NCBI RefSeq assembly: GCF_900163655.1
Contig: NZ_FWFG01000035.1
Span: forward strand, 1-64,000
DNA: 64,000 bases
Direction: 5' to 3'
From: Brachybacterium nesterenkovii
GTDB taxonomy: Bacteria; Actinomycetota; Actinomycetes; Actinomycetales; Dermabacteraceae
Shown here: in pieces, positions 8,210 through 15,584 of the stretch
Numbering within the stretch: the first letter of the stretch is position 1
Layout: each line of letters starts with the position of its first letter
The notes under the pieces: generated by a model
Told to the model about the DNA's origin: nothing
Database searches by the model: none
The model's input: the letters and a program-made list of their open reading frames with translations, nothing else
Translations under genes and position numbers: made by a program

Positions 8210-8527
8210 TCAGGCCCGATCCGCTAGCAGGTCCTGGTGCTCGGGGTGGCGCTCGATGTACGAGGCGACGAAGGGGCAGACGGGGTCGATCCGTAGCCCG
8301 CGGGCGCGGATGTCGTCGAGCGCGTACCGCACGAGCGCGGATCCCACGCCGCGGCCTCCGTGCTCGGGCAGCACGACGGTGTGGGGGATCGCGACGACGT
8401 CCCCGCTGCGGTGGTGGTCTGCCCAGCCGGCGAGCTCGCCGTCGATGCGCGCCTCGTAGCGCGAGGCCTCCGGCGCGTCCGTGATCTCCACGGCGGGCCC
8501 CTGCTGCGTCTGCGTCTGCGCGTCCAC
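8210..8527 (-). CDS. GNAT-type N-acetyltransferase, YjdJ-like
   Basis: A 105-aa minimal GNAT protein of the Acetyltransf_CG type. The acetyl-CoA loop is visible as PEHGGRGVGSALVRYAL (about residues 55-71), and the C-terminal VCPFVASYIERHPEHQDLL is the characteristic end of this subfamily. The GTG start at 8527 is fixed by AGGAGG 6 nt upstream; longer in-frame reading is Arg-rich and not plausible. Substrates of the family are largely unknown. It diverges from the NlpC/P60 gene. Confidence 0.8.
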   Translation of the reverse strand: MDAQTQTQQGPAVEITDAPEASRYEARIDGELAGWADHHRSGDVVAIPHTVVLPEHGGRGVGSALVRYALDDIRARGLRIDPVCPFVASYIERHPEHQDLLADRA

Positions 8528-8729
8528 GCCGATCCTCCTGCGTTCCGATGCTCCCGATCCCGGTCCTCCGAGGATCGGAGCCCAGGCTATGCGCTGTGCC
8601 GGCGGTGGCGCCCGTGCTCGCCGCGGGGTGGTCGCTGCCGCGGTGCGTCGCCGTGACCTGCGGTGCCTCGTCCGGTTAGTGTCGTTCGTGCCTGGACCGC
8701 GCCGCGCCCAGGGAGGGGGCGCGGCCGCC

Positions 8730-9836
8730 GTGCCCCACCACATCGCCCAGCCCGCTCGGCTGCGCGCCCCGGCCCCGGCGCCTCTGGACCGTCGTCGCCT
8801 GCCCGCGGCGCCCGTGACCGCCCGCCGTCCCATCGCTCGGAGACCAGTGACCCGCACAGTCCGCAGACCTCGACGCCCGGCGCCTCGCCTGCGGCGTCCG
8901 GCGCCCCGCCTGCGGCGCTCGGCGCACGGCCCGCGTCCAGCACCCGGCCTGAGCTCTGTGCCCGGCTCGAACCCTGCACCCGGCTCGAGCCCTGCATCCG
9001 GCCCGCGGCCCGTGTCCGGCCGGCGTCCGACGTCCGGCTCGCGCCCGGCGCCGCTCGCGCTCGCCCTCGCCGGGCTCCTGGTCCTCGCCCTCGTCCTCGG
9101 GGGAGCGGCCGGGGTCCGCTGGCTGCGCCACGACGCTGGCGAGCCGGCGGCCGCCCCGCCCGTCCGGAACGTGACCGCCGACTGGAACGGTCCGCGGGTC
9201 GCGGTGATCCAGCAGGTCGTGGGCACGTGGCGCACCGGGCACGAGGCCACGATGGACCAGCCGACCATCGACGCCGTCACGCAGTGGCAGAAGGACCATT
9301 CCCTCCCCGCCACGGGGGTGGTCGACGCGGCGACGTGGACCGCGATGGACACGGGCCGCCCCTGGACGATCGACGAGTGGACCGCCCCCTCGCGCGTCCC
9401 CGCGGACGCGAGCCGCGACGAGCGGATCGACGCGATGATCGCCTTCGCGACGGAGCAGGAGGGCAGCCCGTACCTGTGGGGCGGCGCGGGCCCGCCGGAT
9501 CTGGGCTTCGACTGCTCGGGGCTGACGCTGCAGGCCATGCGCGCCGGAGGCCTGGACCCCGGCATCGACGCGGTCAAGCACGCCTCGCCGGGCTGGCTGA
9601 CCACGCACTACCTGCTCGAGGACCCGCGGTTCACGCATGTGCCGCGCAGCGAGCTCGAGCGCGGGGACTGGGTGTTCTACGCCGATGAGCAGGGGGAGCT
9701 GCGGCACATGGCCCTCTACCTCGGCGACGGGACGATGGTCGACAGCTACGGGTCCGGTGTCCACGTGCGCACCTACCGGGAGAAGATCGGCACGAAGCGC
9801 TTCGCGATGGACACCCTCGTGCGCCCCTTCCCCTGA
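8730..9836 (+). CDS. NlpC/P60 peptidase with peptidoglycan-binding domain
   Basis: A 368-aa membrane-anchored cell-wall hydrolase. The order is an Arg/Pro-rich cytoplasmic tail of about 100 residues, one membrane helix (LALALAGLLVLALVLGGAAG), a peptidoglycan-binding type 1 domain (VAVIQQVVGTW ... ATGVVDAATWTAM) and an NlpC/P60 domain. The catalytic Cys is in DCSGLTLQ and the catalytic His in LRHMALYLGDG. Start GTG 8730 follows GGGAGGGGG; the exact start within the low-complexity tail is uncertain. Such enzymes cleave D-Glu-meso-DAP type stem-peptide bonds during growth or division. Confidence 0.85.
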   Translation: MPHHIAQPARLRAPAPAPLDRRRLPAAPVTARRPIARRPVTRTVRRPRRPAPRLRRPAPRLRRSAHGPRPAPGLSSVPGSNPAPGSSPASGPRPVSGRRPTSGSRPAPLALALAGLLVLALVLGGAAGVRWLRHDAGEPAAAPPVRNVTADWNGPRVAVIQQVVGTWRTGHEATMDQPTIDAVTQWQKDHSLPATGVVDAATWTAMDTGRPWTIDEWTAPSRVPADASRDERIDAMIAFATEQEGSPYLWGGAGPPDLGFDCSGLTLQAMRAGGLDPGIDAVKHASPGWLTTHYLLEDPRFTHVPRSELERGDWVFYADEQGELRHMALYLGDGTMVDSYGSGVHVRTYREKIGTKRFAMDTLVRPFP

Positions 9837-9927
9837 GCCGGATCGGCGGATCTCTCCGCGCCTGCGTGTGCTCTTGCCCACGCGCACCGTACGAAGGAAG
9901 GGCCCTTCCTCTTCTCGAAAGGTCGTC

Positions 9928-10725
9928 ATGACGAACCCGTACGGCTCCTCGGCTCCCGAGCCGCCCAGCGCTCCCGGCTTCGGCCAGCCCGCCTCCTCCG
10001 GTTCCCCCGTTCCGCCGCCCGCTCCGGGCGGCCCCGGTGCACCGTCGGCCGGATCCAGCGCCCCGCAGTACGGCGGCGGCACGGGGATGCCCCCGGCCGA
10101 GCCGCCGAAGAAGCGCTGGCCGCTGTTCGTCGGCATCGGCTGCGGCTGCCTCGCGCTGCTGGCGATCGGTGCGCTGGTCCTCGCGCTCGGCCTCGGCGCC
10201 CTCGGCGGCCCTGGTGAGGAGGACCCGACGACCACGGATACGACGACCACGGCGGATCAGACCACCACGGACCCGGCGACGACGGATCCGGCCACGACGG
10301 ATCCCGCGACAACGGATCCGGCCACGACCGACCCCGCCACGACGGATCCGGCCACGACGGATCCGGCCACGACGCCCGCCGCGACGGGCCCGGTCTCGCA
10401 GGAGGAGGCCGACGCTTCCAAGCAGCGCGCCTACGACTTCATCATGGCCGTCGACAGCGGTGACTACGAGACCGCGTGCGGCATGATGCTCAACCCGCTC
10501 ACCCAGGAGCCGATGACCGACCCGACGATGATCTCGGGCTGCGCAGAGGGCATGCGCGGCGAGCAGCAGCAGACCGGTCAGCTCGCCGGCCTCACCGTCG
10601 ACATGCTGGAGGCTCGCCCCAACGACGACGGCACGGTGACCATCTCGGTCGCCGGCACGGACTTCCCGTACAACATGCGCAAGGCCTCCGACGGCCAGTG
10701 GTACTTCGACGTGCCGATCGACTGA
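9928..10725 (+). CDS. Membrane protein with (DPATT)n linker and DUF4878-like domain
   Basis: A 265-aa protein. The N-terminal 60 residues are Pro/Gly/Ser-rich, one membrane helix follows (LFVGIGCGCLALLAIGALVLALGLGALG), then a Thr-rich linker with seven DPATT repeats, then an extracytoplasmic NTF2-like domain of about 110 residues (EADASKQRAYDFIMAVDSGDYETACGMM, ending DGQWYFDVPID). The ATG at 9928 has CGAAAGG in RBS position. The layout suggests a surface protein that spans the cell wall through the linker. Its role is unknown. Confidence 0.75.
   Translation: MTNPYGSSAPEPPSAPGFGQPASSGSPVPPPAPGGPGAPSAGSSAPQYGGGTGMPPAEPPKKRWPLFVGIGCGCLALLAIGALVLALGLGALGGPGEEDPTTTDTTTTADQTTTDPATTDPATTDPATTDPATTDPATTDPATTDPATTPAATGPVSQEEADASKQRAYDFIMAVDSGDYETACGMMLNPLTQEPMTDPTMISGCAEGMRGEQQQTGQLAGLTVDMLEARPNDDGTVTISVAGTDFPYNMRKASDGQWYFDVPID
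10270..10374 (+). repeat. Seven 15-bp tandem repeats
   Basis: Near-identical 15-bp units of the form GACCCGGCGACGACG encode DPATT seven times in the linker of the membrane protein at 9928-10725. In-frame length change by slippage would alter only linker length. Confidence 0.85.
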
Positions 10726-10760
10726 CCCCCGCATGACCGCTCGGGCGACCGAGCGCCCCC

Positions 10761-10794
10761 GGAGCGGGTCCCGCCAGGCGGCGGGGCCCGCTCC
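10761..10794. terminator. Hairpin terminator
   Basis: GGAGCGGG pairs with CCCGCTCC, and CCCGCC with GGCGGG inside it, around an AGGC loop. It lies 35 bp after the membrane-protein stop codon. Confidence 0.6.
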
Positions 10795-10825
10795 GTCGTT
10801 CCCGGGCAGGGCGATACTGGATCCC

Positions 10826-11440
10826 ATGCCTGCACCCGAGACGAACCTGTGGCGCACCGTCGTCGCCCGCAACCCCGATCACTCCCGCAGCTTCGCCCAG
10901 CGCTGGCGCACGATGGCGGCGCAGGGGATCGACATCGACGGCGAGGCCCGTCTGATCGACGCGATGGCCGAGCGCGGCAGCCGGATCCTCGACGCCGGCT
11001 GCGGGACGGGTCGCACGGGCGGTCGTCTCGCGGCGGCGGGGCACCGCGTCGTGGGCATCGACCTCGATGAGCACCTGATCTCGGTGGCGCGCGAGGAGCA
11101 TCCGGGTGCCCGCTGGGAGGTCGGTGACCTCGCGGAGATGGATCTGCGCGACGAGGAGGGCGACCGTCTCCTGTTCGACCTGGTCGTCTGCGCGGGCAAC
11201 GTGGTCACGTTCCTCGCCGGCTCCGAGCGTGTGCCCTCGCTGCGGGCCATGGCCGAGCACATGGCGCCCGGCGCTCGTGCGGTGATCGGCTTCCAGACCG
11301 CCCGCGGCTACAGCCCCGCGGAGTTCGCGGCCGACGCCGAGGCGGCCGGGCTGCGGATCTCGCAGCGCTTCGCGGGCTGGCACCTCGAGGAGTGGGCCGA
11401 GGGCGGCGACTACCTGCTGGCGGTGCTCCTCGGCGCCTGA
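10826..11440 (+). CDS. Class I SAM-dependent methyltransferase
   Basis: A 204-aa protein with the canonical SAM site: motif I ILDAGCGTGRTGG (near residue 54), the acidic end of beta-2 in VVGIDLDEHLI, and LVVCAGNVVTFL as motif III-IV. The family match is to small-molecule-type methyltransferases; no substrate-recognition insertion is seen. The ATG at 10826 was preferred to upstream starts because homologous sequence begins there and the upstream part holds the terminator. Neighbours give no pathway clue. Confidence 0.8.
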   Translation: MPAPETNLWRTVVARNPDHSRSFAQRWRTMAAQGIDIDGEARLIDAMAERGSRILDAGCGTGRTGGRLAAAGHRVVGIDLDEHLISVAREEHPGARWEVGDLAEMDLRDEEGDRLLFDLVVCAGNVVTFLAGSERVPSLRAMAEHMAPGARAVIGFQTARGYSPAEFAADAEAAGLRISQRFAGWHLEEWAEGGDYLLAVLLGA

Positions 11441-11534
11441 GCCGAGGACGCCGACGAGCACGACCGGGCTCCCCAGGCGCCTTCCGGCGGAGCGCGCGGT
11501 TTTGCACCGGCGGACTGCAGGGGGCGATCCGGCG

Positions 11535-11849
11535 TTAGTGCAGGAGCTTCAGCCCGATCACGCCGCCGATGATCGCCGCGAGGCACACGCCCTTGGCGAC
11601 GGACGCGGACTCCGTACCGGTCGCCATCGCGACAACGACCGTGAGCGCCGCCCCGATCCCCACCCAGACGGCGTACGAGGTGCCGACCGGCAGCTCCTTC
11701 ATCGCGTACCCCAGGCCGATCATGGAGGCGATCATCGCGACGACGAAGACGATCGAGGGGCCGAGCCGGGTGAGCACATCGGAGCGGCCCAGCGCCGTGG
11801 CCCATACCGCTTCGAGGACACCGGACAGGACGAGGACGAGCCAGGACAT
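11535..11849 (-). CDS. sugE: SMR-family guanidinium exporter (SugE/Gdx)
   Basis: A 104-aa four-helix small multidrug resistance protein. The conserved membrane glutamate is in LSGVLEAVWATAL (residue 13), and the helix-2/3 region GLGYAMKELPVGTSYAVWVGIGAALTV carries the family GTxYAVW motif. It works as a dual-topology dimer that exchanges guanidinium for protons. The guanidine-III riboswitch directly before its ribosome-binding site makes guanidinium export, rather than general drug efflux, the likely function. ATG 11849 is preceded by GGGAGG. Confidence 0.9.
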   Translation of the reverse strand: MSWLVLVLSGVLEAVWATALGRSDVLTRLGPSIVFVVAMIASMIGLGYAMKELPVGTSYAVWVGIGAALTVVVAMATGTESASVAKGVCLAAIIGGVIGLKLLH

Positions 11850-11862
11850 GCGGACCTCCCGC

Positions 11863-11904
11863 GCGCCGTCTTGTCGCTGACCGGGTACGGCGCCCTGGTC
11901 CGGG
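11863..11904 (-). promoter_or_regulatory. Guanidine-III riboswitch upstream of sugE
   Basis: Read on the minus strand, the leader contains CCGGACC, then GCGCCGTACCCGGTCAG, then GACAAGACGGCGC. GCGCCGT pairs perfectly with ACGGCGC, and the 5' CCGG can pair with the internal CCGG to close the pseudoknot. This is nearly the class III consensus as I recall it from Thermobifida fusca. The 3' end is about 2 nt before the GGGAGG ribosome-binding site of sugE, so ligand binding probably frees translation. Confidence 0.9.
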
Positions 11905-11972
11905 AACCCGCTCGCCGGGCTCGGCGCGAGTGTCCCAGAGCAGGCCCGGGGCGGCAACACGACCGCCCGCGC

Positions 11973-11978
11973 TAGGGT
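11973..11978 (+). promoter_or_regulatory. Leaderless -10 box
   Basis: TAGGGT lies 7 nt before the ATG at 11986. Confidence 0.5.
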
Positions 11979-11985
11979 CGAGGCC

Positions 11986-12714
11986 ATGGACGAGCCCGAG
12001 ACGACCCCCGCCGCCCCGCAGTCCGACTCCGTCGGCGACCTCGGCGGCCCCGCGGCCCCCGTCGTGCGCGTCGAGCGGGCGACCGAGGGCATCGACCCGG
12101 CCGCCGAGCGCTGGACCCGGCCGCCCCGCGAGGGCGACCGCATCGCGGTGCTGCTGCACGGCCTCGGCTCGAACGAGGACGACCTCTTCTCCTTCGCCCG
12201 CTTCCTCCCGCGGGACCTCGTGCTCGTGTCCCTGCGAGGGATCTTCTCCTACGGCCCCGGCTGGGCCTGGCTCGACTTCCCGATCGACCCGCGGGACCGG
12301 GAGAAGCTGACCGCATCGGCTGCGGCGATCGAGGAGTGGGCCGCCGCCCAGGCGGGCACCGTGGTCGGCGCGATCGGGTTCTCGCAGGGCGCGATCCTCA
12401 CCTACGAGCTGCTGCGGCGCCGCGTGCTGCCGCTGGAGTGGATCGCCCCGCTGTCCGGGGCGCCCTTCCCCGGTGCGCTGCCGGGCGATGCGGAGCTCGC
12501 CGCCGACCCCATCCCTGCGTTCTGGGGCCACGGCGGCGCCGATCCGCTGTTCGGCCCGGAGGTCGGAGAGCTCACGCGCGCGTGGATGCGCGAGCACACG
12601 GTCCTCACCGAGGAGCTGTCTCCGGCGCTCGGGCACGGGGTCGACGAGCAGGTGCTCGGCGCCCTCATCGGCTTCGTCGAGGCACAGGAGGCACACGAGG
12701 CGCAGCAGGCCTGA
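11986..12714 (+). CDS. Alpha/beta-hydrolase, carboxylesterase/phospholipase family
   Basis: A 242-aa hydrolase of the small carboxylesterase group (Abhydrolase_2). The oxyanion region is LLHGLGSNEDD (residues about 56-66). The nucleophile elbow is GFSQG with Ser near 129, the acid is in GGADPLF, and the His is in SPALGHGVDEQ. The N-terminal 40 residues are acidic and poorly conserved in character. The start is supported by a spaced TAGGGT box. It diverges from sugE but its start lies outside the riboswitch. The substrate is unknown. Confidence 0.82.
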   Translation: MDEPETTPAAPQSDSVGDLGGPAAPVVRVERATEGIDPAAERWTRPPREGDRIAVLLHGLGSNEDDLFSFARFLPRDLVLVSLRGIFSYGPGWAWLDFPIDPRDREKLTASAAAIEEWAAAQAGTVVGAIGFSQGAILTYELLRRRVLPLEWIAPLSGAPFPGALPGDAELAADPIPAFWGHGGADPLFGPEVGELTRAWMREHTVLTEELSPALGHGVDEQVLGALIGFVEAQEAHEAQQA

Positions 12715-12744
12715 GAGGAGCCGCGGGCCGCGGTCCGCCCCGTC

Positions 12745-14241
12745 TCAGGCCAGGTCGGCCAGCGCCTCGAAACGCGTTAGGCGCTCGCGGTAGTGGTCCG
12801 CGCGGCCCGCGACGGGCTCGACGAGGCGCAGCACCGGCGCCGGGGCCGCGTCCGTGCCGGGCACCTGCTCGAGCGCCAGCAGCGCGGAGCCGCGCATGGT
12901 GGAGCGGGAGACGTCGACGTGCTCGACGGGGGCATCGAGGGCGTCGGCCAGGATCTGCAGCCACGAGGGCACGAAGCCGGTCATGCCGCCGGACAGGGCG
13001 ATGCGGCGCGGCGCCCCGCCGATCTCTTGCAGCTGGTCGGCGATGCGCAGGAACGACAGCGCGAGGCCCTCTATCGAGCCGCGCAGCAGCTCCTCGGGCG
13101 TGGTCGCCGCGGAGACCCCGGCGTAGATCGCCCGGGCGCCGTCGCGCCACTTGGTGCCGCGCTCACCGGACAGGAACGGGACCACCAGGGGCGTGTCCGC
13201 GGAGGGCGCCGCGGTCAGCAGCTCCTCGATGCCGGGGCCCGCGAACAGCTCGTCGGGCACCCCGAACGTCGTGCGGGCGAAGTCGAGCGCGCGGCCGCAG
13301 TCGCTCATCGCCGAGCCCACGAGGGTGCGCCGGGCGTCGACCCGGTAGGCCCACAGGCCCGTGGGCAGGCGGGGGACGTCGGTGTCCAGGAGCACGCGGA
13401 TCGCCCCGGACGTCGCCGTGGAGATGCCCCAGGCGTCCTCGCCGGTCGCGCCGATGCCGATGTTCGCGGCCAGGCCGTCGCCGATCACCGGCACCCAGCG
13501 GGCGCCGGCGAGCTGCGGGAAGCGGGCGGCCAGCGGGGTACCGGCGAGCGAGGGGCCCTCGGCCGGATCCGTCGGGGCGCCGAGCTTCTCGGCGTCGATG
13601 CCCGCGGCCTCGAGCAGCCGCGGCTCGTACGCCCCGGTGCGGCGCTCGAGCATGCCGCCCCAGGCGGCGGCCGCGGTCCCCAGCACGGGGGTGCCGAGCA
13701 TGCGGTGGGCCACGAACTCGCCGAGGGCCATGAAACGGGCGGCCCGGCTGAAGACATCGGGCTCGGTCTCCCGCAGCCAGCGCAGGCGCGGCGCGAGGTA
13801 GGAGGAGTGCATGCGCGCGCCCGTCGCGTCGTGCAGCTCGGCGAGGGTCTCCTCCCCGAGCTCTGTGCGCAGCGCGGCGGACTGCTGCCGGCAGCGGGTG
13901 TCGGCGTACGTGATGCACGGGGTCAGGGGCTCGCCCGCGGCGTCGACCACCACGAGGGACGAGGCGAACGTGTCCACGCCGATCGCCGCGACCGGCTCGG
14001 CGAAGCCGCCGAGCACCGCCCCGATCGCGACCGTCAGCTCGTCGACGATCTGATCGGCGTCGATGGTGGAGGTGCCGTCGGGCGCGCTCGTGAACACGTG
14101 CTCGACCTTGTGGTGGCGGCGGCCCACCTCACGGCCGGAGGCGTCGTAGATCGCGGCCCGGGAGCCTCCCGAGCCGACGTCGAGACCCAGGACGTAGGGG
14201 CCTGCGGCCTCCTCGGCGGGGATGGAGAAGCGGGGTGACAC
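12745..14241 (-). CDS. FGGY-family carbohydrate kinase
   Basis: A 498-aa sugar kinase. The N-terminal phosphate motif is GLDVGSGGSRAAIYD (near residue 20), and the C-terminal FGGY domain carries PFLSGERGTKWRDGARAIYAGV and GGMTGFVPSWLQILADALDAPV. Length fits gluconokinase or xylulokinase enzymes, and the overall style is closest to GntK-like members. The GTG at 14241 begins just before the first motif. No sugar transporter or partner dehydrogenase is adjacent except an SDR upstream on the same strand, so the substrate is open. Confidence 0.82.
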   Translation of the reverse strand: MSPRFSIPAEEAAGPYVLGLDVGSGGSRAAIYDASGREVGRRHHKVEHVFTSAPDGTSTIDADQIVDELTVAIGAVLGGFAEPVAAIGVDTFASSLVVVDAAGEPLTPCITYADTRCRQQSAALRTELGEETLAELHDATGARMHSSYLAPRLRWLRETEPDVFSRAARFMALGEFVAHRMLGTPVLGTAAAAWGGMLERRTGAYEPRLLEAAGIDAEKLGAPTDPAEGPSLAGTPLAARFPQLAGARWVPVIGDGLAANIGIGATGEDAWGISTATSGAIRVLLDTDVPRLPTGLWAYRVDARRTLVGSAMSDCGRALDFARTTFGVPDELFAGPGIEELLTAAPSADTPLVVPFLSGERGTKWRDGARAIYAGVSAATTPEELLRGSIEGLALSFLRIADQLQEIGGAPRRIALSGGMTGFVPSWLQILADALDAPVEHVDVSRSTMRGSALLALEQVPGTDAAPAPVLRLVEPVAGRADHYRERLTRFEALADLA

Positions 14242-14398
14242 GCGGCGGCCTCCTTGCGCGGGCGGTGGGGGATCCGGTCCGATCCGTCCCCTGAGCCTAC
14301 TGAGGCGCGCCGGATCCCCGCTCCGGTCGCCGCGTGTTGTCCCGGCGGCGCACCGCGGCACGGCGTCCGCCCCGGGGCGCCGCGCGGCGCCGCGGGCG

Positions 14399-15325
14399 TC
14401 ACGGCATGGGCGTGCCCCCATTGACCACGAGGGTCTCGCCGACGACGTAGCTGGACTCGGGGCTCGTGAGGAACACGTACGCGGGCGCGAGCTCGGTCGG
14501 CTGGCCCGCGCGGCCCAGAGGCGTGGACTTCCCGAACTCCGGCAGCTTCTCCTTGGGCTGGCCGTCGGACACCTGCAGGGGCGTCCAGATCGGTCCGGGC
14601 GCCACCGCGTTCACACGGATCCCCCGCGGGGCCAGCTGCTGGCCCAGGCCCTTGGAGAAGTTGTTGATCGCGGCCTTCGTCGCGGCGTAGTCCAGCAGGT
14701 TGGGCGACGGGTCGTAGGCCTGCACCGACGTGGTGTTGATGATCGACGCACCCGGCTCCAGGTGGGCGAGAGCGGCCTTGACGATGCGGAACATCGCGAT
14801 GATGTTGACGTCGAACGTCGTGGTCAGCTGCTCGTCGGAGAGGTCTTCGATGTCGTCGACGGAGATCTGCTTGCCCGCGTTGTTGACGACGATGTCGAGG
14901 CCGCCGAGGGCCTCGGCCGCCTGACCGGGCAGCTGCTCGCACACGGAGCGCTCGGACAGGTCGCCCGGCAGCAGCACGACGGTGCGGCCCTCGGCCTCGC
15001 CGATGCGCTGGACGCGCTCGGCGTCGCGCTGCTCGTCGGGCAGGTAGTTCAGCGCGACATCGGCGCCCTCGCGGAGGAACGCGATCGCGACGGCCGCGCC
15101 GATCCCGGAGTCGGCCCCGGTGATCAGGGCACGGCGACACTCCAGGCGGCCGGTGCCGCGGTAGGAGCGCTCGCCGATGTCCGCCGTCGGCTCCAGCTCG
15201 ACGTCGAGGCCGGGCTCGGGCTGATCCTGCGACGCGGGCGGGGTGATGCTCGGGTAGCGGGTGACGGGGTCCTGCACCGTGAGCTGGTCGGTCGCGGTGG
15301 TGCGGGCGTCCTGCTGGTCGGCCAT
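14399..15325 (-). CDS. SDR-family oxidoreductase, YghA-like
   Basis: A 308-aa SDR of the extended-N-terminus group: about 45 residues with PSITPPASQDQPEPGL precede the Rossmann motif ITGADSGIGAAVA. NNAGKQ, the catalytic Tyr/Lys in DYAATKAAI and the C-terminal VVNGGTPMP are intact. Relatives such as YghA and general-stress protein 39-type enzymes are NADP-dependent and stress-associated. ATG 15325 was chosen as the first Met of the homologous part. It is followed 157 bp later by the FGGY kinase on the same strand. Confidence 0.85.
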   Translation of the reverse strand: MADQQDARTTATDQLTVQDPVTRYPSITPPASQDQPEPGLDVELEPTADIGERSYRGTGRLECRRALITGADSGIGAAVAIAFLREGADVALNYLPDEQRDAERVQRIGEAEGRTVVLLPGDLSERSVCEQLPGQAAEALGGLDIVVNNAGKQISVDDIEDLSDEQLTTTFDVNIIAMFRIVKAALAHLEPGASIINTTSVQAYDPSPNLLDYAATKAAINNFSKGLGQQLAPRGIRVNAVAPGPIWTPLQVSDGQPKEKLPEFGKSTPLGRAGQPTELAPAYVFLTSPESSYVVGETLVVNGGTPMP

Positions 15326-15488
15326 GGCGTCTCCTCTGCGACGGGTCGGGACGCGCCGCCGACGCGGCGCGCGGTCCCTCCCATCATGGGTGCGGACGCG
15401 GAGCAGCGGCAATGATCGACGACCAGGCGGTCCGGGCGCGGCCGAGCAGTGCGGGCACGGCTGAGCAGTGCGGGAATCGCCGACCACC

Positions 15489-15530
15489 GCCCGCACACGT
15501 GCGGGCCCTCAGCCCGCGGTCTCCCGCGGG
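15489..15530 (-). terminator. Two adjacent hairpins after the tricorn gene
   Basis: GCCCGCAC (15489-15496) pairs with GTGCGGGC (15499-15506), and CCCGCGG (15513-15519) pairs with CCGCGGG (15524-15530). They lie 55 bp downstream of the tricorn stop codon and before the SDR gene. Two 19-bp direct repeats (GAGCAGTGCGGG core) sit just beyond, near 15440-15477. Confidence 0.5.
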
Positions 15531-15584
15531 TGCGCAGCCAACGGCGCCCCCTGAGGGCTGACTCCGAGACCCTCCCGCAGCCCC

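Noticed and set aside
11850-11960. Guanidine-I (ykkC) riboswitch considered for the sugE leader
   Set aside because: The conserved ykkC elements do not align, whereas the class III pseudoknot matches almost throughout.
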